Of a DNA stretch of 64,000 bases, positions 34,001-46,184 are shown piece after piece. Each line of letters starts with the position of its first letter. Positions within the stretch are counted from its first letter, which is position 1. The stretch lies in contig OX381717.1 of assembly GCA_947462335.1 (NCBI GenBank), forward strand, positions 43,319,523 through 43,383,522, read 5' to 3'. Source of the DNA: Harmothoe impar. Taxonomy: Eukaryota > Annelida > Polychaeta > Phyllodocida > Polynoidae. The notes beneath the pieces are model-generated. The model was given only the letters and a program-made list of their open reading frames with translations. It did not search any database and was not told where the DNA came from. A program made the position numbers and the translations under genes.

Positions 34001-37000
34001 AGATAAAGACCTGAAATATGTCAAAATAACACCAGAAGAAGCCCAGGAACTCACCAAAAGCAGAAAAGAATGGAGAAAACTGATCAATAGAAAACTTGAT
34101 CCGCCACTTGCTAGCGCGCTTCATGTGTAAATGATGATGTTTACAAATTGGGTTTCTGTAACATATACCAGGTTTCTGTCAGGTTCACGAGAGGCACATG
34201 TAGGTATGTCACAGCTGCCTGCACACACTAGATATGTAGCATGGTGATGTACTAGTTCTTTTGTCCCTCAGCTCATTTGTTCTTATACAAAGAAATATTT
34301 TTAATGCATATAGAGATATGTGTGTATTTGCATTAGAACATCTTTGTAAACCTCGCCTATAACTCAACCTCACCTATAGGTCGAATTGGAGTTTTAAGGT
34401 AACAATTCGACAAAAATGCTTTTAACTTTTGGAAAACCTCACTTATAGGTCGAATTGGAGTACAGACCCCACCCCAAACTCCCCTGAACCACCCTTTTCC
34501 ATGGCCAAAGAGAGTATCTTTTTGATATTCTGCCCTGAGGACAACATATGCTTATGAGGAAAGGAAGTAGGCCTTACAGGGGAAAGAAAATCCCCGAAAA
34601 AATTTTTTTTGGGTGTCTAAATAATCTCTTTTTTTTGGCAAAACCTCACTTATAGGTTGAATTGGACTTTTGAGGAGAAAATTTGACTTATAGCAAATAT
34701 AAATTCCAAATAAAAATTGACTTATAAGCGAGGTTTTACGGGTAGTATATTTCAGGTGAAAAAAACTTCATAATTATAATCATGCATATAAATCAAAATA
34801 CTGTTATGAATGAAATTTTTATATTCAGCGCTGGATAAGCAATAAGAAGAAACGTGTTCAGCGTGCGGAAGATAAAATAAATGGAATCAACAGACCGAGG
34901 AAGAAAAAATTACGTGTTCGGAATGAACGAGCCTATGACCGATTTATGTCCCATGCAATACGGACACAAGGTAAGAAGCAAGTATACATAAGTTGTTATT
35001 GTAGTATAGTGTAAATATAGATATGAAGAGCTTCATTGCAAAACGCAACAGATCCATTATCTTAGCTTTCAGATAATAGTGTATTTTTTGAATTTGAAGA
35101 ATTGGTGAATAGAAAGCATTTTTCTTTAGTAACTAATGATTAATGTGCCATAAATAAAATGTCTAGAAATCGATTTTTATACCATAAAACCTCTCGTACA
35201 AGCCATGGCTAGTACACGAGTCAGATCGCCGGTGCGGCTTATAGGATCGACCCAGAGTCAGGGTGCGGCTTATACACGAGTTTTTGCTCCTATGGTACAA
35301 TACAAATGTTGCCATAGTCAGACCGTTGGTGTGGCTTATAGGATCGGCCCAAAGTCTAGGTGCGGCTTATACGCAAGTTAGGCTTATACGCAAGGTTTTA
35401 CGGTGGCCATTTTTATTTCGATATTTTATTTTCTTGCTATAGTGGGACATAAATGAAACACCAACAAGTAGCTTTAAAAATCTAACTGTCCATGTTTGAC
35501 CGAGTAGCAGCCCGCAGTGACGTCACGGCGTCATTGGGGGGAGAGCTGGTACTACCCCCTGTCGATCAATAGTCGTACTAACTAGTTAGTCCATATCATA
35601 TCATATTTTCGTGAATTTGCTAAAAATGTCATTTTTGCTGGAACTAAAGTTCGCGGATTTCATAAATTCGGCTATTTGATTCAATAGTGTATAAATATTC
35701 ACTCTGTACATATTTGTGAAAATCACAAAAATATGTACAAGGCAAAAATATGTAAGTTTACACTAGCGTCCAGTTGAAACTTTCTACCTGGGTGAATCAG
35801 ACTATAACAGAATTATCTTTTAACAATTAATAGTAGCCTATACACCGTTCCTAAAATTAACAAAGAAAGACTGCTCTATATGGTCTTTTTGAATTAGGAA
35901 AAACCAAAGACAGAAATAGATTTTTGCCGGGGTCCTACTTCTTTTATCTTTCCCTCAGGAAATGCTGACAAAAAGGCTACCATGGCCAAGGCTCATGAAA
36001 AATGGAAGGGAATGAGTGAGCTGGAAAAGGATCCGTTCAGACCAAACAGTGAAGAGGCTGAACTGCTGCCCCAGAGTGGATTGGACCTGGTTATCGAGCA
36101 AGCAAGAGCAAAGGTAACTGTTTAATTTGCTATGAAATTGTATTCCCTCAATAGAATACCTGTATTTTCCTCCATATAGCCTGCACGTGACATGATAACC
36201 ACAGCAAAGTACCAATATAAACTTTATATAGAGCCAAGTTGCCACTTTTGACTCCTGGGATGTATTATTGTGTAGAAGATAACAAGTTTTTGTGATTGTC
36301 AAATATGAAAGGGATGTTCCTGATGAGACCACATTTAAAAGGAGGTACGATTGGACTGGCCAATACTAGCACATGGGGACTAATATATAGGTAATTTAGT
36401 GACATTCCTTGGAGACATAGCTATGTAAGATGATCTATTTGGATGTCTTAGAAGAATATTGGAATATATGTCATGTGCAATATCAGAATTTATGCAATAT
36501 AAGAAGTTTCTGATATGAATAGTTTTTCCTCCATTGCACAATTCCGGAATTGCCCCACCTTGTTCATGCGCAGAATCAGAAGTTGCCCATAATTCAGGCT
36601 TCTCCGCAGGATGAAAAAGCACACCGTACATTTTGCATAAATTTAAGAAGTTTGTGTGGATGTATTCTGGGGCAAAGCGCCACAGTTCGCAAGCGAAGTG
36701 CAGCGAGAATACATGTACAAGGGCGTATGGGGGCATGCCCCCCAGAAAATTTTGAAAATCTAGATGTCAAATGGCACAAAAGTAGGTTGATGTGTTCTGA
36801 CCACAAGGATCACAGAGGGGTCTCTCCCGCCAGAGAAGAGATGAAAAGAGGATTGAGAAATTTTAGAAAATCCTCAATTCAAATAGTGTATTCTGGTGCG
36901 ATTTGAAAATGGATTGTAACTTTGGTTCTAGTTGGAGTATTTACAAATTTCAAAAACCTATGGATAGCTAAAAGCACACAGGCGGTGATTCTGGGGCTAT

Positions 37001-40000
37001 TTCTCACAGGCGGCAGTAAACTGCACACAGGCGGCCCGGCTGTGTGATCCATATGTGCGGAGAACCCTGGGCATTACAGGAATAGGGGGTTCAAACCAAT
37101 ATGTATATGAGTCCAGTTACACTGGCCTGCATGAGTGAGAGTTCCTACTCTGCCACCCGCTACCCCTGACCTCCTACTCCCCTAGCTGCTCCCGATGTCC
37201 CAATGTCTGCGACCAGTTCTCAAAAAATGTAGGTATAAATATCGGTATAACAGAATCTTGATATTTTGACTCCTTACCTTTGATTCTACCCTGTATCTAT
37301 GTAGGAATAAATGTCCTTGGGACAAAAATTGTTTGCTTTGTACGTTGGGGGTTGTAGCATTGGTCAGAGTTAGGATGTCTGACACCATTCATCAGCCAAT
37401 CCAGGTGTAAATATTGGTATTACAAAAACTCGATATTTTGACCCAATATCTTGGATTTTACCCAGCATGTATGTAGGAAGAAACATTCTTAGTTCAAAAT
37501 TGTCTGTTTTTTTATTTTGGGGGTGTGTGCAAGGGTCTGACTTGTGATGTGGAGATCTGATATAGACCTATGGTGGTGGCCCATTTCAGGACCCCTGCGC
37601 TTATATATCTCAAGTACCTGTTAACCACTGTGCTTATACAAGGTCCTGCGTTTATATAATAGTCCCTTTAAAGAGAGATTTTTGTTTTCACAGGGGTCCT
37701 AGACCTGTGCTTAAATGAGACCTGTGCTTGTTTGAGACACCTGCCCTTAAACAGGCCACTACGGTAGGTAGGTATAAACAGTGGTATAACAAATACTCAA
37801 TATTTTCACTACATATCCTGGATTCTACCCTATGCAGGAATAAATGTCTTTGGGTCAAAATTGAGCAGATACCATAGCAGGTGGGTAGAGTACGGGGCCA
37901 CAGTAGGTGGGGAGGGGTAGCCGAGATCGACCCTGCACTATGGAGGGGATGGGGAGAACCCTGAACAAGAACCCTGGGGAGGGGTGGGGGAGGGCGAGGT
38001 GAGACTCGCAAAAATGCCCTGGGTAGGGGAGGAACTCACCTCTAAGGGTCATGCATACCCCTCCTGTTACACACAGCCCCCTGCGCAATTCTGGAACTAT
38101 TGCCCCATGTAGCAATTCCAACTCTGCAATTTTGAGTATGCAGAGTTCCTGAATTGCACCAGTTCCGATATTGCGCCTGACATGTACACAATAACATTTT
38201 TATTTTTATTTTTCTCATCTTTTTTCGGTCAAAAATATTTAAGGTGTGTTTCAGATTACCTGGAAAATATAAGATAAGTAAGTTGGATTCAAAGTTGGAT
38301 ATAAAACTTTCGGCCGAGAAGAAGCACAAATTGTTGATTAAACTTACTGATGGATGAGGAAATTACCTGTACAATATAGTATAGATACATCTTGTTTCAA
38401 AATTGTATGAACACATTTGAGAACAAGACTGTAGGGCAAACCTGAAACACATGCTTGATTTTTCATTTTAAAATTTAATTCAGATTTATCAGCTTTCCTT
38501 GTCTATTATTCAGTGTAAGAAGCTTCATAAGCTGGGAACGGAAGTGGTCATGCTGATCCCCACTGATGCAGGAGCTTTCGAAGTTGTCGCGACTAAACGC
38601 ATGGAAGAAAAAGTGAGAAACAACAACATTCAGGTGCAACCATTTTTACAACTGATGCAAGCCAAAGCAAGTAAGTGCTATTTTTATACAACACCTTTGG
38701 CATTTGAATGTGAGTGACTTGTTTTTCTGTGACGTAAATCCCATTTATTACTACAGATTGTGGTTGCCGCCACATTTTGAGAATGTCTCTCAATAAAGTC
38801 AATATGTGTAATTTGTGTCACACAGGGTGTTGCTCTAACCAAGAACCTATGCAGAGTATTTGTCAGAATATAAACTGAGTGATTGTACTTTGATTGTTAC
38901 ATAAAAATTAACCTTTATTTGCAGGTCAAGACATAGGAGAAGAGGTTCAACATGACGACACCACTATGACTGAGGAAGGTAAGGACTATGTGTAACAAAT
39001 TTTATGCCTATACTGTTTTAGGGTAGGACAGTTGTGTTGGAAGAAGATAGAGATCTGAAGAGTACATTGAATCTTTGTGCACATAGCAGCACATATATGT
39101 CACTATTGTTTATATCAAGCATTTAAACGGTGGTGCAATTACTGAAATGTATCCACAGTGTTTTCAAAAAAGGTAAAACTAAACTAAAAAAAACTGAATT
39201 AATACACATTCCAAAAGTAATACTTTTCAAATTCCCCCATAGATCCTGGAGATGCAGTTCCAAACAAGAGTGAGGGCAAGAAATGTAAGTTGTTCAACTT
39301 TGATAAAGAAAAATAAATAATGACAATACAATACATAAATATAAAGGACTAAATTTGGTTCAGACAATGTAAATGTGGTACAGTGGTAAGTTAAAAGACT
39401 TAGAGGTCAGCCCCAAGGAATAACAGGCCTCAAAGAAAACATCAAGAGAGAGAAAAAAGCCGAAGAGGAATGGCCTGAGAGATGGACAATGTGCGCTCCA
39501 AGTAGAAATTCTGATTTTAGGATACAAAAAAACATAACAAATACGATTTTTAGGACAAACTTAATTTGGCATCCCTGCTGTTAGATTGAAGAGGAAATTC
39601 AACCTTTTCTTTTTCCTTCGGATAGGAGCGGCCATTTTGACTGTTTTGTCGTTGGAAAGGCTAAAAGAAAAAGGTTAATGTGGTCATTATGCACAGGTGC
39701 GGGTGCTGTCCGCAAAGCTGATGATCAATTTAAGTGGCCTTGTTAAGGATATAAACATTGGTATACTGACAACACCACCCCTACAAAAGGCAGTCCGGTT
39801 TTACGCTATACTTGGCATGGCCTACAGACTTGTTCAATTGCTTCAGGACCATCCCTAACCCATACTTTTATCTGTTTTCTAGATAGTGCTTGTTGGGTTT
39901 TGCAATAAAAATGAAAAATATTGGTAGATAAAAATGTAAAAACAGAATATCACATTATGTGAACAAAAGTGTCATTTAACTGCTCTTCTAGCTGGGCGAA

Positions 40001-43000
40001 AGAGAAAAAGGAAGCATAATTCTGCATCCCAAGTGACAGAGGCACCCCTAGTTCCTGGGAGAGGGGAAGTGGTCGAAGGAAAAACTCGAAAGGGGAAAGG
40101 AAAATCAAAAGGAAAGAGTAAGTATAAATATGAAGTGTGACATATTCTTAACTTTAAAGCACACCATAATGTATAGATGGTAGTATTCTCAAGATTAAAA
40201 CCGTACTGTAAAACCTTGGTTATAAGCCAACCTTGGTTATAAGCGGATTGTGAGTTTGGGAGGAAAAGTTCAGCTCATAAAAATAGTGCTTGAAATTTGT
40301 TTCACAGTGTTCCTATATATTAAAACCTCACCTGTAAGCTGAATGGGAGTTTGGGGCTTAAATTTGGCTTATAGCAAATGAAAAACGCCAAATAAAATTT
40401 GGCTTATAACCGAGGTTTTACAGAATGTATAACTCTGGGAGTTTCTTAATGAATAAATGAATTTAAGGCCACACCAAATAAGAAAGTTGGTATATGGATT
40501 TCCCGCATCATATTTTCGAAAATGATTTTTTTTTTAAATTGTGTCCATGGACTGCGGCAGCATTATTATGTGAAAATTGGATTTTTTCTTTTTCTTTCTT
40601 TTGGTGGCATTTTCTGTTATTGTTTACCAGTAAATATCAGTTTGTAAAAATAAAAAGAGATTTTTCCCTCGACAGGGAAATTTTTTTTCCGTCCGCCCCC
40701 TAATTCAAGGTGCAAATCCATAGACAAAAAAAATATTTTGAAAAAAAATAAATTTGCCCTACCACACCTATTTCTGGAAAGCTAAATTTGTAGACCAACT
40801 TTTTTTTTGGTGTGGGCTAAAGGTTTGCGCTTTGGTGTATGGATATGACACCTGGTGGGAACAATGATGCTACCTAAAACCCACTCAAACCATGACAGAA
40901 GCATATCTCCCTTTTATAATGTCCTAACTCTCCTTTATTTACCCTTTGAATGTGGCAAGATGGCATCTCGTCATTGTTTTTCATTTCTGCCTCAAGCTAT
41001 GCACTTCTCGAATATGATCCATCTAGGCCGACTAGAACATATTTCAGCAAGTCTTAAGGCCATAAATATCAATTAATTCTTAACCAACAAAATGTGAATT
41101 TTGGCCAAAGAAACCCGTAAACTGTCCTGTACATTTTGGCCTGTGAGTAAGAAAAAAAATGAAAAAAAAGAAACCCTCCCTCGTCAGATTTCTCAGACCT
41201 TGGTCATGAGAAACCACTTTTTTTTTGAGCGGCCTAAGTGATTTATGAACGAATCATTGTCATTTTAAGCTTGCAGTGTATGTTATAGTCCTAAGTACAT
41301 ATGGGTGAAGTTTTGGTTACAAGTTGTTGGCAAATTCCTTTTCTGTGTTGCAAAATTGCAAAAGGTAGAATAAATGCAGTTGTTTAACATTGTGTTATTG
41401 CCTTAAATCGGTCATAGTTTGGCCTATGACTAGTATTTTGTATCTCACAGATGATCTCCTATTAACATATGACAAGTTTTGTTGGGATATTATTGCTAAA
41501 GTTTTCATGAAGTTGGAAATCTTTCATAAAAAATAAGCATTTCCGTTTACGCGACCATAGTTCAAAGTGTCATATCTTTAAATGTCATTGTATAAAAGTG
41601 CAGCACTTGTTTGATACCCCTGGTCTCCTATGTCATAATTGACTTTATCTTATTCTCTGTTGTAGGTAAAACATCAGCTACAGACCCTCAGCATGAGGAA
41701 CTATCTCATGAGCAAGATGTAGTTGTTGAGCTGGCTTCAGAAAATGAACTGGTGGGAAGTGATGCACAGAGTATACTGAAAGCGATAGAATTGGGTACAC
41801 CTGATAGGATTGAAACTAACGAACTGACTAGAGAAGGGCCTGACCTCATTGTAAGTCTCTGTTATTACCCTACTATATATGTTTTAAAGAACTTGAAAGC
41901 TAAATGGAGGCTTAAGTATTTTCTCTGATAGCGAGCATGGCTGTCTAAGTCATTTGTAATGGTAATATTGAGCTTATGTCCATCAAGATGAAATTACAAC
42001 TATTATAATTATTACAATATAAATGTGCTACTCTTGCATAAGGCTTACAATGTCATTCTTAATACAATTTCAGTTAACTGCTGATGCTATAGGTGGAAAT
42101 ATCCTAAATGTGGTAATGTCACTTTATGTTTACATTAACTATATTGGTGGAGAGGAGTAAAGTATAATTTGCTAAATAACCTATAGATGAGCGTGTAATA
42201 AATCAGGTGTTGCTGCTTAGCATGTAATCTTAATTCTACCTCAACTATATGTTGAATTGGACTTTGAATGGTATAACTTAATTTGGAATTGTTTAAGATG
42301 AAAGGCTAGGATGCTACATGGGTGTGCTAGAATTTCATAACTGTAGGTATAATGTCCAGGTGGCCAGTACAGTGGTTCATTGAGGCAACTTACTAAGGGG
42401 AATAAGAGAAAACAACTTTTCATCATGTTCAATTTTAGACACCACATGGCCTGTAAACATTTTGCATTTGCATTTCCCTTTAACAGAAAAAATACAAGTA
42501 CTAGAAACACAGATTCCAAATAGAAATTATTGGGTTATAGGCTAGGTTATGTAGTATGTCTCAATCACAAAGCATGACAAGTTGATTTAATGAAAATAAC
42601 ACATGTTGAATAGTATAATTTAAATCATGTGAGACACTACTCATACGCTACACTCTACTGTTTTGATGTTATTACATTTTTAAGCTATTCAAATCAAGTA
42701 CATCACATTTAGTGTGCAACCAGATCCTTTTTGACAACGTTGCCCTGCTCATACCCAACTGACTCCATGATGATAACCTAACCCAGTTGTAACCCCCCTG
42801 ATTTCCCAACCTCGCAATTGGCTGAAATGTGATTACAAAGTAGTGTGACTAGTAGGGTAGCTAACAGAAGGACTATGTTTCCAAACTCAGAATCAGGGAT
42901 TAATCCCTTATATCAAAACAATTCACACATCAAAAATCTCAGGAAAGATTACTTATTTTCATGAAAATGTATTTAACCCTTCAGGGCCGAGCATCAACCA

Positions 43001-46000
43001 TAGTTGATGCCATGGGGGGCCGAACATCGACTATAGTCGATGCCATGGGGGGGCCGAGCATTGACTATAGTCATCATGACTCAATGGGATTTAGCATAGG
43101 CTCGGCCTCTAGGAGAAGTTTTTGCAAAACATCTCGCCCCTACCACCAGTAAATACTATTTTTGGTCGGCCTTAAAGCGTTAAATCAGTAATCTAGCTTG
43201 CAGTGTCATAGTATAAATGTTTATTGCAATTTTATTGTAGTTGCATATCTTTAGTTAGCTAAGGCTTAGATCTGAAGAAGCTCATATAAATATTACAGCC
43301 CCTCCGACTCACTTTAGTGCACCTCATGGAAAATAAGTATTTGACATCCATACATTAAATGATGATACATCTGTTTGCCCAGTTTCTGGTATCTCACCTA
43401 TAGTCTATCTATTTACGATGATATTCATATTTCAGACCTATGAATACACTGAGGAAGCAGTAGATGAAGTATACAGTGTGAGTTGATACTTCAACACAAT
43501 AAGCATATATACACACATGGATTTCATGTAAAGTTGATTGTGAGATGTGGCTGATGTTAAAATTCCATATACCGTAAATTCTCGCATAGAAGCCGCTAGT
43601 ACAAGGGTCAGATCGCTGGTGCAGCTTATAGGATCGGCCCAAGGTCGGGCTGCGGCATATAAATGAGTTTTTGCTACTATAGTACAGTATTAAAGCCACC
43701 ATAATCAGATGGCCAGTGCGGCTTATAGCATCGTCCCAAACTCGGGGTGTGGCTTATACGAGAGTTAGGCTTACACGTGAGAATTTACGGTACTTACTTC
43801 CTGTTCTGTTTGGCATATGAAAACATCTTTCAGTTTTGTTTGTGCAGCTTTTTACCAAACTTGAAATCAAACAATAAGCTTTCATAGTTTTAAAGGTAAT
43901 TAATGCGCACTGCACTTTTTTTTGCTGATATCAGTTTGAAGAAGCTCCATGTACTGCACTCATCCGAACAGCAGTAGAGGCTCAACCAGGCATCACACTT
44001 ACCCAGAACGCACCGACCCCCAGCCCAAACACGGTCACCCAGAACGCACCGACCCCCAAACCAAACACGGTCACCCAGAACGCACCGACCCCCAGCCCAA
44101 ACACGGTCACCCAGAACGCACCGACCCCCAAACCAAACACGGTCACCAAGAACGCACCGACCCCCAAACCAAACACGGTCACCCAGAACACACCGACCCC
44201 CAAAACCAACACGGTCACCCAGAACACACCGACCCCCAAACCCAACACGGTCACCCAGAATGCACCGACCCCCAAACCAAACACGGTCATCGCGAACACA
44301 CCGACCCCCAAACCCAACACGGTCACCCAGAACGCACCGACCCCCAAAACCAACACTGTCACCCAGAACACACCGACCCCCAAACCCAACACGGTCACCC
44401 AGAATGCACCGACCCCCAAACCAAACACGGTCATCCAGAACACACCGACCCCCAAACCAAACACGGTCATCCAGAACACACCGACCCCCAAAACCAACAC
44501 TGTCACCCAGAACGCACCGACCCCCAAACCAAACACTGTCACCCAGAACACACCGACCCCCAAACCAAACACGGTCACCCAGAATGCACCGACCCCCAAA
44601 CCCAACACGGTCACCCAGAACGCACCGACCCCCAAACCCAACGCGGTCACCCAGAATGCACCGACCCCCAAACCCAACGCGGTCACCAAGAGCACACCGA
44701 CCCCCAAAACCAACACGGTCACCCAGAACACACCGACCCCCAAACCCAACACGGTCACCCAGAATGCACCGACCCCCAAACCCAACACGGTCACCCAGAA
44801 CACACCAGCTCCCAAAGGAGACACAGCTGCCCAGCACTCTGAGCCGGACATACCCAAGGCAGCCGCTCAGAACACATCACCGGCCAAACTGAAGACGCCT
44901 ACTAATAAAAGTGTAGCTAAAATAAAGGTAGTAACTTCTTTCCATGTTGGTGAAACAATTAAAACTTGACACTTGGTCAAAAGTGGAGATCCTTTATGAT
45001 AACATTGTTGAGAGACATGTATATTTTACTTAATCTACTATGAATGCAATGACAACTGTAAGTAACACATTTCTAGTCGCAATATTACTGCAGCATATTT
45101 GATTGTAATCGGGAGTGTTTATTTTTACATGGTCATGGTTTTTATCACCTTGGATATCTTGCTTCCTTGGATATTATATTGGCAACGGTAGATATTCGAG
45201 GAACTGAATGTCGACTGTATATAATGCAAACTTTTATTTTCTGGTTGCAGTCTGTGAAGAAGGCGGAAGATGAGGGGAGAAGAAGGTATGTAAATAAAGA
45301 TAGGAGTACCCACCTAAATTTAACTTGTAATATTTTGTGAATTGTACTATCCCGCTATCATTTATGATGAGGAGAACATGCACAGGTTGATATTACTCCA
45401 CATGTTATAATGACATGGAAAATAAGAATGTACATGTATTTCAACTAAAAATAAAAGGTTCTGCCCTCGTCCTACACTGTATAATGAGCAGGAATATCCA
45501 GACATGATATTATTTAAATCTGGATATCTACAGGTCATTGGTCTTATATCTCACTTTTTATTGGCATTCATGAATTGATAAAGGATTGCTTGGTATAATT
45601 AAGAATGCTTTATTGATTTTTTGAAACAATATAGGTAGACCAAGCACAGTGGGAAAAAAAGTATTTAAAGATTTATATGTTTAGGCCACTTAAAAAAAAT
45701 TATCAGCTTTACGGATACTTTCTTGAAAAAAGGGGTGCGGGAGGGCGGCCTTTTATTTTTATTTTTATTTGGTTTCTGGTCAATGAGGGAGGGCTTTTTT
45801 TTTTTTTTTTTTGCTGAATAATATTTAAACGATACATTTTCTATGAATTATCACTAATAAATCCATCATTACTATGTCGTGAGTAATATGTCCAGGCTGT
45901 AGATATAGGTGTAATCAGTACTATGCTATTTAAATTATGTTTCTACACAAAATAATAGTTCAGATATGGGAATTGTAGTTTTTTGGAATATTTTCCCAGT

Positions 46001-46184
46001 GGGGGCGGACATATTTTTAAGGAAATATAAAATAAAAAGCAGTGATGCGGCCCCTTTTAATTGATGCGGGCGGTGTCTGTAAAGCTGATAATTTTTTTTA
46101 AGTGGCCTTACATAAAATGATATTGTTGTTTTCAGTGGACAGATGACTCTCTTCGCTTATATGAAGAAGAATGGAGCTGCTTGA
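31063..46184 (+). CDS. Homeodomain-like, repeat-containing protein of the KDZ element, 14 exons, 719 aa
   Basis: Exons: 31063-31085, 33683-33800, 34829-34970, 35959-36113, 38514-38670, 38925-38978, 39243-39284, 39992-40117, 41666-41850, 42074-42112, 43436-43477, 43935-44927, 45251-45285, 46136-46184. All phases join, 2160 nt, ending in TGA. Residues about 13-60 form a homeodomain-like fold (ILDGYYLNGM, then TGMSESEIKRWISNKKKRVQ with the helix-3 Trp and Asn). A basic stretch follows (RPRKKKLRVR), then a CKKLHKLGTEVVMLIPTD segment, acidic and lysine-rich linkers (KRKRKH, KGKGKSKGK), about 22 copies of a 12-residue TQNAPTPKPNTV repeat (about 384-650), and the C-terminus GQMTLFAYMKKNGAA, which resembles a PCNA-binding PIP box. 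The family is not recognised. It is probably a nuclear DNA-binding protein moving with the transposase (inference). AATAAA occurs at 46930 and 47139. Confidence 0.82.
31264..31753. repeat. Nested hairpin MITEs with AGGGAGTGTTCATTTATTA ends
   Basis: The outer pair (TAAGGGAGTGTTCATTTATT at 31264; inverse ending 31753) encloses an inner pair of the same family (31432-31602). Between them are G- and C-runs. Transcribed through, this would form a very stable hairpin in intron 1 of the second gene. Confidence 0.85.
32270..32680. repeat. MITE with GGCC(A/G)..TTATTTTGATAACTTGGATTAC ends
   Basis: AAGGCCACCTTATTTTGATA at the left is matched inversely at 32650-32680. The interior has A-runs and T-runs and an inverted TTTTTTTTTTT/AAAAAAAAAAA pair. 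Confidence 0.8.
34346..34740. repeat. MITE with GTAAACCTCGCCTATAACTC ends
   Basis: The right end is ATAAGCGAGGTTTTACG, the inverse of the left end; the CACTTATAGGTCGAATTGGA word repeats three times inside. A related element lies at 40206-40422. Confidence 0.75.
35181..35404. repeat. 224-bp MITE of the TATAAGCCGCACC family
   Basis: Ends ACCATAAAACCTCTCGTAC and its inverse (GCAAGGTTTTACGGTGG). Inside, GTGCGGCTTATAGGATCG appears more than once. In an intron of the second gene. Confidence 0.8.
37229..37870. repeat. Three diverged direct copies of a unit of about 100 bp
   Basis: Copies start near 37229, 37402 and 37765. Each runs from AGGTATAAATATCGGTATAA through CTTGATATTTTGAC and TTCTACCC to GTAGGAATAAATGTC. 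Non-coding, in intron 4 of the second gene. Confidence 0.75.
40206..40422. repeat. MITE with GTAAAACCTTGGTTATAAGC ends
   Basis: GTAAAACCTTGGTTATAAGC at the left and GGCTTATAACCGAGGTTTTAC at the right are inverse copies; the CCTTGGTTATAAGC word is doubled at the left end. Relative of 34346-34740. Confidence 0.8.
42985..43085. repeat. Tandem short palindromes around CATCGACTATAGTCGATG
   Basis: Three successive copies of a unit of about 35 bp (GGGCCGAGCATC...ATGCCATGGGGG), each centred on a CGACTATAGTCG-type palindrome; the middle one is a perfect 18-base palindrome. Confidence 0.75.
43570..43792. repeat. 223-bp MITE of the TATAAGCCGCACC family
   Basis: Exact terminal inverted repeats TACCGTAAATTCTCGC ... 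(inverse). Interior matches 35181-35404 (GTGCAGCTTATAGGATCGGC). It lies in the intron just before the coding minisatellite exon. Confidence 0.85.
44001..44836 (+). repeat. Coding 36-bp minisatellite (12-residue TQNAPTPKPNTV unit)
   Basis: Twenty-two in-register 36-base copies (44001-44792) plus a divergent one, within exon 12 of the second KDZ-element gene. The frame fixed by the exon's splice sites reads TQNAPTPKPNTV with A/T, S/K/Q and N variants. It contains no ATG, GTG or TTG in frame, so start-based ORF finders miss it, while the other frames are open only because the period is a multiple of three. Confidence 0.92.
45682..46110. repeat. 429-bp MITE with TAGGCCACTTAAAAAAAATT ends
   Basis: Left TAGGCCACTTAAAAAAAATTATCAGC-type arm is the inverse of the right end (GCTGATAATTTTTTTTAAGTGGCC, in two parts). 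A half copy occurs near 39700-39760. It fills much of the last intron of the second gene. Confidence 0.8.

Noticed and set aside
36550..36906. 118-codon open frames on both strands
   Set aside because: They overlap each other in a repeat-like stretch (GGGGGCATGCCCCCCAG, AAAATTTTGAAAATC) within an intron; no domain seen.
44001..44836. CRISPR-like array
   Set aside because: Units are contiguous with no unique spacers, and they encode a repeat peptide inside a eukaryotic exon.
43890..44857. Long open frames on both strands across the 36-bp repeat (Gly/Val/Phe-rich on minus; His/Pro-rich on plus)
   Set aside because: A 36-bp period keeps several frames open. Only the splice-defined frame starting at 43935 joins exons on both sides in phase.
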